Of a DNA stretch of 64,000 nucleotides, positions 26,581-36,276 are shown one piece after another (position 1 is the first letter of the stretch; each line of letters starts with the position of its first letter). The notes below the pieces were generated by a model that had not been told where the DNA came from, ran no database searches, and was given only the letters and a program-made list of their open reading frames with translations. Origin of the DNA: Pedobacter indicus. Its GTDB lineage: Bacteria > Bacteroidota > Bacteroidia > Sphingobacteriales > Sphingobacteriaceae. The stretch lies in the NCBI RefSeq assembly GCF_003449035.1, contig NZ_QRGB01000001.1:3038001-3102000 (forward strand), given 5' to 3'. The position numbers and the translations under genes are program-made.

Positions 26581-28254
26581 CATCTCCTCAATTGCATGAC
26601 GGCAAGCTCTCGCTGTTAGAGCCATGTACGTCAGTGATGGGTTTTGACATGCAGATGAAGTCATACAACTACCATCAGTTATAAATACATTTTTTACAGA
26701 ATGAACTTGATTGAACTTATTTAAAACCGAAGTTTTCGGATCAAGTCCCATTCGCGCTGTTCCCATTTCATGAACGGTAGAACCACCAACGTGATTATAA
26801 TTGAATTCATGAACATTTTCGAAACCGGCATCGCGAAGCATTTTAGCCGCCGAACTTTGGATATCTTCCATCATCAATCGCTCATTCTCTTGAAACGAAA
26901 ATGAGATTCTTATCAAAGGTAACCCCCATTTATCTTTTTTTTGTTTATCTAAAACTATCTTATTCTCAAAATATGGAAGACATTCTCCCCACCCAGCCAT
27001 CCAAACAGTCCACGGTCCAGGCGTAGTTATCGTTTCTTTAAATTTAGCACCGAAACCTGAAGTATTATAATATCTGTCCATCCATTCTTGACGTTCTCCA
27101 TGACCCTGTAAATTATATCCTCGACGATAACCCATTTGTCTACCTCCATTCAAGTTTCTATATCTGGGGATTAAAAAACCACACGGCCTTCGACCTTTAT
27201 AATAACTGTCCTTATAACCCTCAAAAACTCCAGATGCTCCTGCTGATGAATGGTGATCCATTAAATTGTGGCCTAACTGTCCACTGTCATTTCCCAAACC
27301 TTGGGGAAACCTATTCGATTGGGAATTCAATAGTAACGCCGCGGTTGCAATGGTAGAAGCGTTGACAAAAACCACTCTTGCATAAAATTCGTACTCCTCT
27401 CCACTAAGCGCATCAATTACCTTTACTCCTTCAGCACGTTGAGTCTCGTCGTTATAAATAATTTCAGATACGACTGAAAACGGACGTAAGCTCAGGTTAC
27501 CTGTAGCAAAAGCCGCCGGAAGAGTCGATGAATTGCTACTAAAGTAAGCACCGAACGGACAACCTCTCGAACAAAGATTTCGATTTAGACATCGCCCTCT
27601 CCCTTTCCAATCTTTAGTTAAATTAGCAACTCGAGCGATGGTTAAGATTCGGTCATCATGATTGTTTTTTAACGATCTTGCCAAATGTTCCTCGATGCAA
27701 TTCAGTTCCATGGCCGGCAAGAATTCACCGTCAGGTAATTGGACTAACCCTTCCTTTTTTCCACTAACACCAATGAACTTTTCCACGTGATCGTACCAAT
27801 ATCTCAAATCTCGATACCTAATTGGCCAGTCAATTCCAATACCATCATTAAGATTTGCCTCAAAATCTAAATCACTGAGTCGATAACATTGTCTACCCCA
27901 AACCAAAGATCGCCCTCCAACCTGATATCCGCGAAACCAGTTAAATGGCTTTTCTTGAATATACGGATGTTCTGAATCGCGCACAAAGAAGTGTTTGTTA
28001 CTGGCGTCGTAGGCAATACTTTGTATTGGGTCGTTTTGGCTATCCAAAAGGGTATTATCTAGTCCATGCTCAAATTCCCAAGGCTTCAAATTAGCAGTTG
28101 GATAATCTTCAATGTGTTTAACATCTCTACCACGCTCCAATACAAGCGTTTTAAGTCCTCCTTTGCACAACTCCATCGCAGCCCAGCCTCCACTTATACC
28201 AGATCCAATTACAATTGCATCATAAATCTCCTTTTTTTGAGTAATATTGAACAT
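26563..28254 (-). CDS. GMC-family FAD oxidoreductase
   Basis: The 563-residue protein has an N-terminal Rossmann dinucleotide site (IVIGSGISGGWAA), a VGGRSLVWG stretch, and the C-terminal GMC_oxred_C block with HEMGTARMG and QNPSLTYMA. It also has a Cys-rich segment (CLNRNLCSRGCPFG). Relatives oxidise sugars or polyols, for instance the large subunit of gluconate 2-dehydrogenase. The small-subunit gene lies 6 nt upstream. It is the last gene of the - arm, so it may oxidise a sugar in the polymer or its precursor. No Tat signal is apparent, which is unusual for periplasmic relatives. Confidence 0.9.
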   Translation of the reverse strand: MFNITQKKEIYDAIVIGSGISGGWAAMELCKGGLKTLVLERGRDVKHIEDYPTANLKPWEFEHGLDNTLLDSQNDPIQSIAYDASNKHFFVRDSEHPYIQEKPFNWFRGYQVGGRSLVWGRQCYRLSDLDFEANLNDGIGIDWPIRYRDLRYWYDHVEKFIGVSGKKEGLVQLPDGEFLPAMELNCIEEHLARSLKNNHDDRILTIARVANLTKDWKGRGRCLNRNLCSRGCPFGAYFSSNSSTLPAAFATGNLSLRPFSVVSEIIYNDETQRAEGVKVIDALSGEEYEFYARVVFVNASTIATAALLLNSQSNRFPQGLGNDSGQLGHNLMDHHSSAGASGVFEGYKDSYYKGRRPCGFLIPRYRNLNGGRQMGYRRGYNLQGHGERQEWMDRYYNTSGFGAKFKETITTPGPWTVWMAGWGECLPYFENKIVLDKQKKDKWGLPLIRISFSFQENERLMMEDIQSSAAKMLRDAGFENVHEFNYNHVGGSTVHEMGTARMGLDPKTSVLNKFNQVHSVKNVFITDGSCMTSSACQNPSLTYMALTARACRHAIEEMKKNNL

Positions 28255-28260
28255 CGTTCA

Positions 28261-28836
28261 TTATTTAGTTGCCCAAGATTTTTGTCGATTTTTCAATGGA
28301 ATACAAGATAAAAAGTCCACTGGAATATGATCATATGACAATCCCTTTGTTGCACCCAGCTTTGATCTGCAATAACCGAAAACCGTTAACTCTTTGATTA
28401 TTGAAAAGAAAGGTCGGCCCCATAATTTACGGTATACCTTATCAAAGATTATGACTCCGTATGTCGACTTCTTTTCAAAATATGATAATATTTCTATTTT
28501 TTGACTATCTGAGCAATCGGTAAAGGAAGAAGAATAGGTTTGATAACTATATTTCTCCAATATTTCTAGTCCCTTAATCAGGCCAATTCTCTCTCTATCA
28601 GAAATACAGGTGCTTCCGACTTTAACAATATAGTCTGCAACACCAGCTTCAGCGGCACCGGGAGTATCGGTCTTGGGAATGATTACGTCTGATATGCTTG
28701 AAATTAATTCCTTCATACTCGCGAGAGGTTTATGTAGCAATCTACTCTTGATATCATAGAATCTTAACGTCATCCATCCAAACATGGTTGTAAACAAAAA
28801 AATTACTAGATAGAGTAACATCTGTTTTCTGGTCAT
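28261..28836 (-). CDS. Gluconate 2-dehydrogenase subunit 3-like protein
   Basis: The 191-residue protein begins with one membrane helix (residues 6-24) and carries the family blocks DVIIPKTDTPGAAEAGVADYI and VFGYCRSKLGATKGL. Subunit 3 proteins accompany GMC flavoproteins at the membrane and probably help fold, anchor or pass electrons. It overlaps the glycosyltransferase upstream by 4 nt and lies 6 nt before the GMC gene, so the pair is one unit. No cytochrome c subunit is present in the window. Confidence 0.88.
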   Translation of the reverse strand: MTRKQMLLYLVIFLFTTMFGWMTLRFYDIKSRLLHKPLASMKELISSISDVIIPKTDTPGAAEAGVADYIVKVGSTCISDRERIGLIKGLEILEKYSYQTYSSSFTDCSDSQKIEILSYFEKKSTYGVIIFDKVYRKLWGRPFFSIIKELTVFGYCRSKLGATKGLSYDHIPVDFLSCIPLKNRQKSWATK

Positions 28837-29987
28837 AACGCTATTGTTTTTCTAGAGTCAATATGTTCTGTATCAATATATTCTTTTCTATTGTTGAGAG
28901 CAGAATAAACAGACTTTACCTTTTCAACCATCATCTCGAGTTGGAATTCTTCTAGGATTGTTTTATAAGCATTTGTAGCAAGTTTTTCTCTTAACGCTCG
29001 ACTTTTATATAAGGTTGAAATCCCCGTCCCTAATTCTTCAGCGGAAGGTCTAGAAACAAACCCATTGTACATATGCTTAACCACCTCTGTATTAGTTTCT
29101 ATATCACTAACAATCACAGCCTTACGCATCGACATAGCCTCTAGAAGCCCTATTGACAATCCCTCCCATAAGGAAGGCAGACAATATACATCGATAGAAT
29201 TCAAAATATTTCGAATATCACTTCTATAATTCAGGAAAATAGTCTTGTCAGCAATATCAAGTTCTTGGGCCTTCTTTTCCATCTCTTCCTTCAAATCACC
29301 GTCACCCGCTATTATCAATTTAATATCATACTCTTTAGGCAATAGTGCAATTGCATTCAATAGTGAGATCAAGTTTTTTTGTTTCGTAATTCTTGCGATA
29401 AACCCCAATAAAAAAGTATTATCAGACACAGAAAGCTCTTCTCTTAATTTACCTTGTAATCCGTCTACATTGAATTTGGTGTGATCAATTCCGTTTCGGA
29501 TAATCACAGAATTAAAGTTACCGTAGTAGGTTTTACCTTCTTTACTATTTGCTTCTGAAACAAAAACAGTCGTGTTTGCTTTGCTGATTAAGAACCCTTC
29601 ACTTTTCTTTCTAAACCATCTTACAATTTTGTTCTGATCTGCATGAAAGGACCACCCGTGAACAGTATAAATAACGGGGATTGAAAGACGTTTAGCTGAA
29701 TAAAACGTATTGGAAAAAGCTCTTGTGCCATGTGCGTGTAAGATATTGATATTATTATCCTTTATTATTTGGCCAACTTTTTGCCATACCCAAATATCAA
29801 AAGGACTTTTCGTATGAATTACAAAAACAGGAACACCCATTAATCTTAACTCTTCGACCATCTGACCTTCCGAAAAAGCAACTACAAATGATTCATAAAA
29901 GCTATATTGCATACCTTTTACAAGATCCATAACATGTGTCTCTCCTCCACCGAACTCGCCCTGCCTTATCGCGTGTAATATTTTCAT
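28833..29987 (-). CDS. Glycosyltransferase, GT4 family
   Basis: The 384-residue GT-B protein begins with ILHAIRQGEFGGGETHV, the acceptor-side glycine loop, and has the donor-side EX7E motif WEGLSIGLLEAM near residue 276. It is a predicted retaining cytoplasmic glycosyltransferase of the polysaccharide arm, with 4-nt overlaps to both neighbours. Confidence 0.9.
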   Translation of the reverse strand: MKILHAIRQGEFGGGETHVMDLVKGMQYSFYESFVVAFSEGQMVEELRLMGVPVFVIHTKSPFDIWVWQKVGQIIKDNNINILHAHGTRAFSNTFYSAKRLSIPVIYTVHGWSFHADQNKIVRWFRKKSEGFLISKANTTVFVSEANSKEGKTYYGNFNSVIIRNGIDHTKFNVDGLQGKLREELSVSDNTFLLGFIARITKQKNLISLLNAIALLPKEYDIKLIIAGDGDLKEEMEKKAQELDIADKTIFLNYRSDIRNILNSIDVYCLPSLWEGLSIGLLEAMSMRKAVIVSDIETNTEVVKHMYNGFVSRPSAEELGTGISTLYKSRALREKLATNAYKTILEEFQLEMMVEKVKSVYSALNNRKEYIDTEHIDSRKTIAL

Positions 29988-31180
29988 CTTATGATCTTGT
30001 TTTCCTTTTTTAATTTTAACGTATGATCGGTGGCAACCGATAACTTGTTCGCTCTCCTAATATTAAGCAATGCTAAAAATTGACTAAAAATAAACCTGTA
30101 CGACCTTTTAATCGATGACAACATTGAGTCGGTAGCACCAAGCTCTTTGATTCCATTAAAAAAAGTTTTAAAAAAAGATGCCCCAGCTATCGTCCAGATC
30201 AAAAGCAGAAAAGGCACATATATTATATTAAAAACAGTAAAGAGAATTGCCAGCAGTATTATAATAAAAAGCGGTGGTCTTAAAAGGACAATACTAAATA
30301 AGAAACCATTTAAATCTAGGGCCTTTATTGACTTAAAAAACAAAACATTCGCATGTTTATATGTTCGGAACCAGGTACTCATCCACCTTGCGCGTTGTTT
30401 TACTAGTTGGTCAGAATTATCAGTTTTGTGATCATATACGATTGCCTCGCCACAAAATGCTATTCGATATTTATTCTTCACTAACTCGTACTGTAAGACC
30501 TTATCAAAACCAGCACCTTCCATAGTATAATTCGCAATAAAATTTTCGTAAACAACTTTCTCGAAAGCCATACCGGAACCCGAAAGGGTTGATGAAGAAC
30601 CAGCTTCAAATAATAATTTTCGATCTGTATATCGATAATACAAGTCGCCGACCGCATCTAAACGTGCATAATCAGTGTCTAGATTTTTAGGATACCTTGA
30701 ACCCTGAACTGCTATAAAACCTCTATCAAATGCTCGATTTAGATTCACTAAATAATCGGGATGGATCAAGTTATCTCCATCGATAATTGTAATCCGGTCA
30801 TGTTCGCGAATAAAGCTATTAAAAGCAAACAAATGAGATCTAACATTACTTTTTAAAGGTGACTCTGGGAATAATAATTTGATCTTCTGAAAGTCGTTTT
30901 CTATATCGACAAACTCTCCTTTAAAATTATCGGCTACAATATATACCACATAATTTTCATAATTTAGCTGATTAACAGAGTCGACTAAGCTTGAGAGAAA
31001 GTCCAATCTCTCATAATAAGTAACTATAATAGCGTAGTCGGGCTGCATTAGACTTTCGTCTTCCCATGATTCCGACTTCAGGTTTCTTCTTTTACCTAAA
31101 AGAGAAAGAAATGTTGGAAAAACCAAATGTCCACAAAGTAGTAATTGAAACAGAATGTAACCTAAAAATACAACATCCAT
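29984..31180 (-). CDS. Processive-type membrane GT2 glycosyltransferase
   Basis: The 398-residue protein has an N-terminal helix, a GT-A domain (AIIVTYYERLDF, IVADNF, TIIDGDNL with the metal-binding Asp pair), the QRARW form of the QxxRW motif near residue 268, and two or three C-terminal helices. This is the architecture of hyaluronan-, chitin- and PNAG-type synthases. It is the first gene after a 119-nt gap carrying its own NarL-like site and a perfect -7 box. Confidence 0.9.
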   Translation of the reverse strand: MDVVFLGYILFQLLLCGHLVFPTFLSLLGKRRNLKSESWEDESLMQPDYAIIVTYYERLDFLSSLVDSVNQLNYENYVVYIVADNFKGEFVDIENDFQKIKLLFPESPLKSNVRSHLFAFNSFIREHDRITIIDGDNLIHPDYLVNLNRAFDRGFIAVQGSRYPKNLDTDYARLDAVGDLYYRYTDRKLLFEAGSSSTLSGSGMAFEKVVYENFIANYTMEGAGFDKVLQYELVKNKYRIAFCGEAIVYDHKTDNSDQLVKQRARWMSTWFRTYKHANVLFFKSIKALDLNGFLFSIVLLRPPLFIIILLAILFTVFNIIYVPFLLLIWTIAGASFFKTFFNGIKELGATDSMLSSIKRSYRFIFSQFLALLNIRRANKLSVATDHTLKLKKENKIIR

Positions 31181-31227
31181 ATATTTATATGATTCTTATA
31201 GTAAGTGATAACTCAAAACTTAGTATC

Positions 31228-31283
31228 CAAAAATAATTCTATTACTTAAAAAAGTAATACTGATATATAGGTATTTAGGGCTA
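31228..31283 (-). promoter_or_regulatory. Degenerate NarL-like repeat and -7 box before the GT2/GT4/GMC unit
   Basis: TAGG-TATTTAGG-GCTA at 31268-31283 keeps the symmetry of the other 16-bp sites with changed outer bases. On the - strand a perfect TATTTTTG (TAnnTTTG) lies at 31228-31235, 32 nt below the repeat, about one helical turn further than in the other promoters. The GT2 ATG is at 31180. Confidence 0.45.
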
Positions 31284-31299
31284 TTTTCAGAAAGAAAAA

Positions 31300-32655
31300 T
31301 CATTTTACTATTAATTGTTTATAATTTCTGATTGCTACATGTCTCAGTAGATGATACCCTGTAAGCAATGTGTCGTATAAGTTGAATTTGATATAATATT
31401 TCTGAAGAGAGGTATAGGATATGAATACCGCCACTAATGTAGGAAATATGCTACCTATAACTATTCCATAGAGATTCCCTAAAACATGAACAGCGATCAG
31501 ACAGGCAATGAAATTTACGATCAGCATTATCAATACCTTTATAAAGTTAATTTCCGGTTTGTGTATAACATCAATAGCGACTGCCATGAATCGATCTAAT
31601 GGATAAAAAAGAGAATATAATGCTAGAATTCGGAAAATATTTGCTGCAGTCATTCCATTTTCTGTACCAATATCATACTGATTCCCTCCGATTATCTTCA
31701 TTGCCACATCCGCGAATATAAAGGCTATTAACAAGAACGGAAGGAGAACTATTGTTATAGAACCGATATACTGCTTCATCACTTCAATAAATTTACCTTT
31801 GTTTTTTTCGTTATAGAGCTTTGAAAGTGATGGCAATGCTGTTGCCACAAAACTTCTCAGAGGTATTTCGACGATTTCCATCAGGCGACACCCTAGATTA
31901 TAAACTCCCACCGAAGCTGAACCTAGAAAAAAATTAATCAAATATGTATTTGTTAAATTGAATAAAGTTGTACTAATTGACGACCCAACGGTATATTTGC
32001 CAAATGTGATAAGTTCTTTCATGCAGCTTTTGGTTCGTCGAAAAAAATATTTTACTCCCGAAAGCCCTTTCAATAATACTAAACAACTTGTCAGGAAAAC
32101 ACTTATTAAGTTCACATACATCAAGTTATTCAATGTCACGTTTTCTGTAGCGTATAACAGTAATACTAGTACAATCAAAAGAGACACTTGACAAAGTCTA
32201 ATATAAAGTAATTTATCAAATTGCAATTCACCTTGACAAACACACATAGCTATTACCATCGGCAATGAAACGGTCATATAAATCCCGAAATTTCTCAAAA
32301 AATAATTCAAGGTATGATCCTTAATATAGTGGGTGTTAATTATGAATGGCAGTGAAATAATTAGAAAAGTAGCTGTAATAACTGTAGCGATATACCATGT
32401 AGAGCCTAATATTTCTTTACGTCGATCAGAAGAACTACCAGAGTAAAATTTCACGAACGTCGTAGTAAGAAACCCTTGTCTAAAGGTATCAACAAAGGCT
32501 AACGATGCTTGAAAAAAGAACCACACACCAATGTCTTTGGCTGGTAAAATTCGAAATAATATCAACGATAATATAAATGAAAGAATTGATACACCACCTG
32601 TCCCGAATAGGGACTGAACATAAATATTTTTTAGTTTTTTCGTAAACCTATTCAT
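31300..32655 (-). CDS. Polysaccharide flippase (Wzx/MATE-like)
   Basis: The 451-residue protein is hydrophobic throughout with about 12-14 helices and begins with a GTGGVSILSFILSLILFRIL segment typical of Polysacc_synt proteins. It should flip the undecaprenyl-linked repeat unit from the cytoplasmic to the periplasmic face of the inner membrane. It overlaps the GT14 gene by 8 nt. Its presence with a polymerase and a chain-length regulator marks a Wzx/Wzy pathway. Confidence 0.88.
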   Translation of the reverse strand: MNRFTKKLKNIYVQSLFGTGGVSILSFILSLILFRILPAKDIGVWFFFQASLAFVDTFRQGFLTTTFVKFYSGSSSDRRKEILGSTWYIATVITATFLIISLPFIINTHYIKDHTLNYFLRNFGIYMTVSLPMVIAMCVCQGELQFDKLLYIRLCQVSLLIVLVLLLYATENVTLNNLMYVNLISVFLTSCLVLLKGLSGVKYFFRRTKSCMKELITFGKYTVGSSISTTLFNLTNTYLINFFLGSASVGVYNLGCRLMEIVEIPLRSFVATALPSLSKLYNEKNKGKFIEVMKQYIGSITIVLLPFLLIAFIFADVAMKIIGGNQYDIGTENGMTAANIFRILALYSLFYPLDRFMAVAIDVIHKPEINFIKVLIMLIVNFIACLIAVHVLGNLYGIVIGSIFPTLVAVFISYTSLQKYYIKFNLYDTLLTGYHLLRHVAIRNYKQLIVK

Positions 32656-33526
32656 TATAGCAGGTATCTTTCATTATAATATTTTTGTCTAAGTCATCTA
32701 TGATCTTAGAGTCTATAAGGCTATCAAACTTTCTAGCAAACATGTGTTTGGAATTAGTTAACGAATTCAAATCATTTGATTTTAAGATCTTAGGGTTTAC
32801 TTTCCCTTTTTCCCAAACAATATGACGAAGATTACCGTTTCGAGCTACATTTTTAAATTTGGAGTTCATTATGATGGTTGGGAAAAGAAACTCATCACCT
32901 CCCCAAGTGTACTTCATAAACTTCAACAACTTTGGGTTTGCTTCTAGATAATCGAGAATAAAAACAACACATTCCATACTTAATGTCCACCATGAAGCGT
33001 TCGCACTTCCGTACAATTCAGCCTTTACAGGAAACTTCCTCTTCGGCAACAAACTATTCATAATCGACTGAACAAAATATCGTCCTTTTACTTTTATATC
33101 AGTTAAATGATATTTCTCGTATCTGGTAACCGCCTCTATCCACCATTGATCATCATTGTATTCTTCATAAGAAATAAAGCAGCTTGTCGAATTATCACAG
33201 AAATATTTGTATATATGGTCTGAAGATTTAAGTGGATAATCCTGTCCACTTAGCAAGTTGACAACTCCATAATCAATATCTTTATTGACTATTTCTTTCA
33301 AGGAGGATACTATTGCTTTTACAAAACTAAATCCACCCCAATTACACTCTATCCTATTTTCAATAAGATATACACGATCAACTTCTGCGATAGCGTTAAA
33401 CGGTGTGGAATCGATTTTTTTATCCAAGTGTAAATAAACATCACATTCTGGGTGATTCAATGCATTTACTAAACGAAGAACCTGTTTAGGGTTTTTATGA
33501 GCCATTATCAAGTGTGCAACTCTCAT
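32648..33526 (-). CDS. GT14-like (core-2/I-branching) glycosyltransferase
   Basis: The 292-residue protein begins RVAHLIMAHKNPKQVLRLVNAL and has VYLHLDKKID, LLSGQDYPLKS and ASWWTLS, the blocks of the Branch family. Bacterial members usually transfer GlcNAc or xylose to a branching position. It overlaps the upstream glycosyltransferase by 4 nt (ATGA) and the flippase by 8 nt. Confidence 0.87.
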   Translation of the reverse strand: MRVAHLIMAHKNPKQVLRLVNALNHPECDVYLHLDKKIDSTPFNAIAEVDRVYLIENRIECNWGGFSFVKAIVSSLKEIVNKDIDYGVVNLLSGQDYPLKSSDHIYKYFCDNSTSCFISYEEYNDDQWWIEAVTRYEKYHLTDIKVKGRYFVQSIMNSLLPKRKFPVKAELYGSANASWWTLSMECVVFILDYLEANPKLLKFMKYTWGGDEFLFPTIIMNSKFKNVARNGNLRHIVWEKGKVNPKILKSNDLNSLTNSKHMFARKFDSLIDSKIIDDLDKNIIMKDTCYNE

Positions 33527-34725
33527 TCGGACACAGATTTATGATTGTCGATTAAACATGAAATTCTTCCTACGGAATTACCCCAAGTGTGAGACGAGGC
33601 AAACTCCATTCTTTTCCTTCTCAATTCGGTACTATCCTCTTTCATTGCTTGCTTAATGCTCTCTTCGAATTCATATTTATCAGAGGCGATATAAACATGG
33701 TCTCGAAAAGAATTCATTGTTTCGGTTCTTGTTACTACAACAGGTTTCCCCATAACCAAATATTCATCGACTTTTCTAGGATAATTACCGATTGTCAGCT
33801 CATTGATTTTTTGTGGGTTAATACATACATCAAACCAATAAATGTAACTTGGCAATTCATCTGTTCCTACTCTCCCAACGAAATATACATTGGGAAGCTC
33901 ATGTAATTTACTTTGTGTAAATGCTTTGTCTTCTGGTCCGACTAGTACAATTGAATGATCTGGCTGCTGCGTAGCTACAAAGTGAATAATATCTATGTCC
34001 AATCGTTCTACTGTTAAGGCTCCAACATATCCAATAACAGGCTTATTCACATCATTGAATATTTCAGGCTTATTCTCCGGAATAAATTCTTTGAAGAGCT
34101 CTATATCGCACCCCTGACCTACATAATGTGAATTAATATTATATCTTTTACAGTATTCGGTCAAATACTCAGAGTTAGACACACATATATCGCTTTTTTT
34201 TATCAGAAGAGGTTCCCACCGTCGACCATGTCTTCGCCAGTATTTTGTGGCCATCAAATTATCACGAGAATAATATATGGATAAGCTCGGTGATAGAAGC
34301 TCTTTCAAATAAAAACTTCGAAACATATCGCTGTCATTAAAAAGTATAAATTCTTCAAAATTCAACAATTTCAACGCAGAAAAAATCGTCTCTGAAAAAC
34401 GTATATTATTTTGCCGATTTAGGTACTTGAACATCCCTGGGATTCTAATCCAGTTGATTGACTCAATTATTATGTTTGGGTATAAGGTCCAAAGATTTTC
34501 TGAAACTTCGATCAAGCCATTCTGTTCACCCTTGATTACACGCAGCCGACGCTGAATTTTGGGGTCATTTTGTCTTCTTATTTTCGTTATTCTATCAAGT
34601 GGAGAATTGACATAAAGAACTCTGTTCTCCTTACTGAGCTCCATAGCAATGTTTTTACAATTACTACCAATGTCTGTATCCCAGGCTTGTTGACCTACTA
34701 TAACAATGTCTTCACCTACTAACAT
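33523..34725 (-). CDS. Glycosyltransferase, GT-B fold (TuaH-like)
   Basis: The 400-residue protein begins DIVIVGQQAWDTDIGSNCKNIA and has a donor-side region with IGYVGAL, NPQKINELTIGNYPRKVDEYL and GKPVVVT, resembling TuaH-like GT4 relatives where the last Glu of the EX7E motif is replaced by a KxxEYL pattern. It is a predicted cytoplasmic enzyme of the polysaccharide arm. Confidence 0.83.
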   Translation of the reverse strand: MLVGEDIVIVGQQAWDTDIGSNCKNIAMELSKENRVLYVNSPLDRITKIRRQNDPKIQRRLRVIKGEQNGLIEVSENLWTLYPNIIIESINWIRIPGMFKYLNRQNNIRFSETIFSALKLLNFEEFILFNDSDMFRSFYLKELLSPSLSIYYSRDNLMATKYWRRHGRRWEPLLIKKSDICVSNSEYLTEYCKRYNINSHYVGQGCDIELFKEFIPENKPEIFNDVNKPVIGYVGALTVERLDIDIIHFVATQQPDHSIVLVGPEDKAFTQSKLHELPNVYFVGRVGTDELPSYIYWFDVCINPQKINELTIGNYPRKVDEYLVMGKPVVVTRTETMNSFRDHVYIASDKYEFEESIKQAMKEDSTELRRKRMEFASSHTWGNSVGRISCLIDNHKSVSE

Positions 34726-34746
34726 AATTATATTAAATAATGTATT

Positions 34747-34833
34747 TTACATATCTCTGCTTTTCCGCAGTCCTAAATAGAAACCGAACAAACCGGCTAA
34801 AACACCTGGGATTAAAAATATTTCGAATGGCAT
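34747..34833 (-). CDS. 28-residue single-helix membrane peptide
   Basis: An ATG lies 3 nt after the stop of the polymerase gene and encodes a short protein whose residues 3-22 form one hydrophobic glycine-rich helix (IPGVLAGLFGFYLGL), followed by a basic tail RKSRDM. Coupled position and clean helix-plus-arginine layout suggest a real small membrane protein, perhaps a partner of the polymerase or copolymerase. I do not recognise a family. Confidence 0.5.
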   Translation of the reverse strand: MPFEIFLIPGVLAGLFGFYLGLRKSRDM

Positions 34834-34836
34834 AAG

Positions 34837-36267
34837 TTATATTTGATTGATCAGCTTATCATTATTTTCATCTAATTGTGGCCCCAAGAACACAAAAACC
34901 ATAGAGAAGTATACAATTATAGAAGATGGAAAAGCATTAATAACTTCGTTGCCGTAACTACAAGCTATTATACCCGTAAATCCAGCTGCAAGTGCAATTA
35001 ATTTTACTCTGAGGTCTTTATCTTTTATCCTCCATACTATACCAGAGGACTTCCCAATTATATACATCATCATACAAAACCAAAATGTAAACCCCACAAT
35101 TCCATACATCGCCCATACCTTCACCCAATAACTATCTGGTTCCACAGTTGCGAATATCAAACCCGGATTATATTCATGTCCAGCGTATCCTATTACCCCA
35201 AGACCTCCTCCGAATGGATAATCCTTCATATATTTGCTCAATCTTTCTTGGTTGGAAAAACGTACGTTCAATGAAGGATCTTCGGGGTTCAATGCTGTCC
35301 TTAACCTAAATACATGATAATTCGAACTGCCAATGTGAGTATATTTCAATCCTCCTAAAAACACCAGCGTAAATAGCGTACCCAAAAGCAAGACTTTTAT
35401 ATTTTTAAATAAGAATATTGCCATAAAAATACCCGGAAGCAAGGCGAAAAATGCTCCTCTTGTACCCGATATTAACATCCCATAAAAGAACACTATCGAC
35501 AACACGAATAACGCGATTCGTTTCCATATTTTGAATGGCCCTAATGCTAATACACCACAAATTACAGACAAGTGAGCCTGGGACGCTCCGAACTGACCCG
35601 CGTCGCCGTAAAGAGAGAATACACGTATTTTCCCCCAAACTAAATGTGATGGACTGTTTAGTAAGAAATTTTGCTCACCGGGAAATAGCCCAAAATGCAA
35701 TTGTTTAACACCGTCCAAAGTAGCTAGCAGAGATAGGCCTATTATAATATAAAGAAAAGAGTTCAGGTGCTTTTTTGATTTAAAAATCAAAAACCCAGAC
35801 AGGGTCAGAAAGAACGAGTCCAATCCTGAAGTTCTGATTTCATGAAGCCAGCCCCGTGGACTCGCACCTGAAGGATTAAACAATTGCAGAAAACTGATGA
35901 CAAACCAGATGGCAAATAAAATACACAAGTCGTTGTTAAGTAAGGCTAGTTTATATTTATTAATATTAGCAATAATACTTACGAATACCACAAAGTATAG
36001 TAGCTCTACACCGTAGTTCAATGGAAACCCGTCTATCTCTCTCTCAATAAAAACGACGACAAAACAATATACAAGCAAGCTCATCAGTCCATTAAACGGA
36101 TTTTTAAGAATAATAATCAAAAGCACTATGGCTCCACCTGTAAGCATTAACATCACAGGCGCTAAAACTCCAACTACTGGTATAAGTAGCACTAGCAATA
36201 ATGTGCTGATAATACTAGCGACGAGGAAAGGAACTTTCTCATCGTAGCTTCTTAAAGAGGCGTTCAT
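34837..36267 (-). CDS. O-antigen ligase/polymerase family protein (Wzy-like)
   Basis: The 476-residue protein has about 11-12 membrane helices and the Wzy_C block around ISGTRGAFFALLPG, with a large periplasmic loop after it. It should join flipped repeat units into the chain at the periplasmic face. It lies 9 nt after the copolymerase gene. Ligase and polymerase activities cannot be told apart here; the neighbours favour polymerase. Confidence 0.87.
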   Translation of the reverse strand: MNASLRSYDEKVPFLVASIISTLLLVLLIPVVGVLAPVMLMLTGGAIVLLIIILKNPFNGLMSLLVYCFVVVFIEREIDGFPLNYGVELLYFVVFVSIIANINKYKLALLNNDLCILFAIWFVISFLQLFNPSGASPRGWLHEIRTSGLDSFFLTLSGFLIFKSKKHLNSFLYIIIGLSLLATLDGVKQLHFGLFPGEQNFLLNSPSHLVWGKIRVFSLYGDAGQFGASQAHLSVICGVLALGPFKIWKRIALFVLSIVFFYGMLISGTRGAFFALLPGIFMAIFLFKNIKVLLLGTLFTLVFLGGLKYTHIGSSNYHVFRLRTALNPEDPSLNVRFSNQERLSKYMKDYPFGGGLGVIGYAGHEYNPGLIFATVEPDSYWVKVWAMYGIVGFTFWFCMMMYIIGKSSGIVWRIKDKDLRVKLIALAAGFTGIIACSYGNEVINAFPSSIIVYFSMVFVFLGPQLDENNDKLINQI

Positions 36268-36276
36268 AAGAGATTC

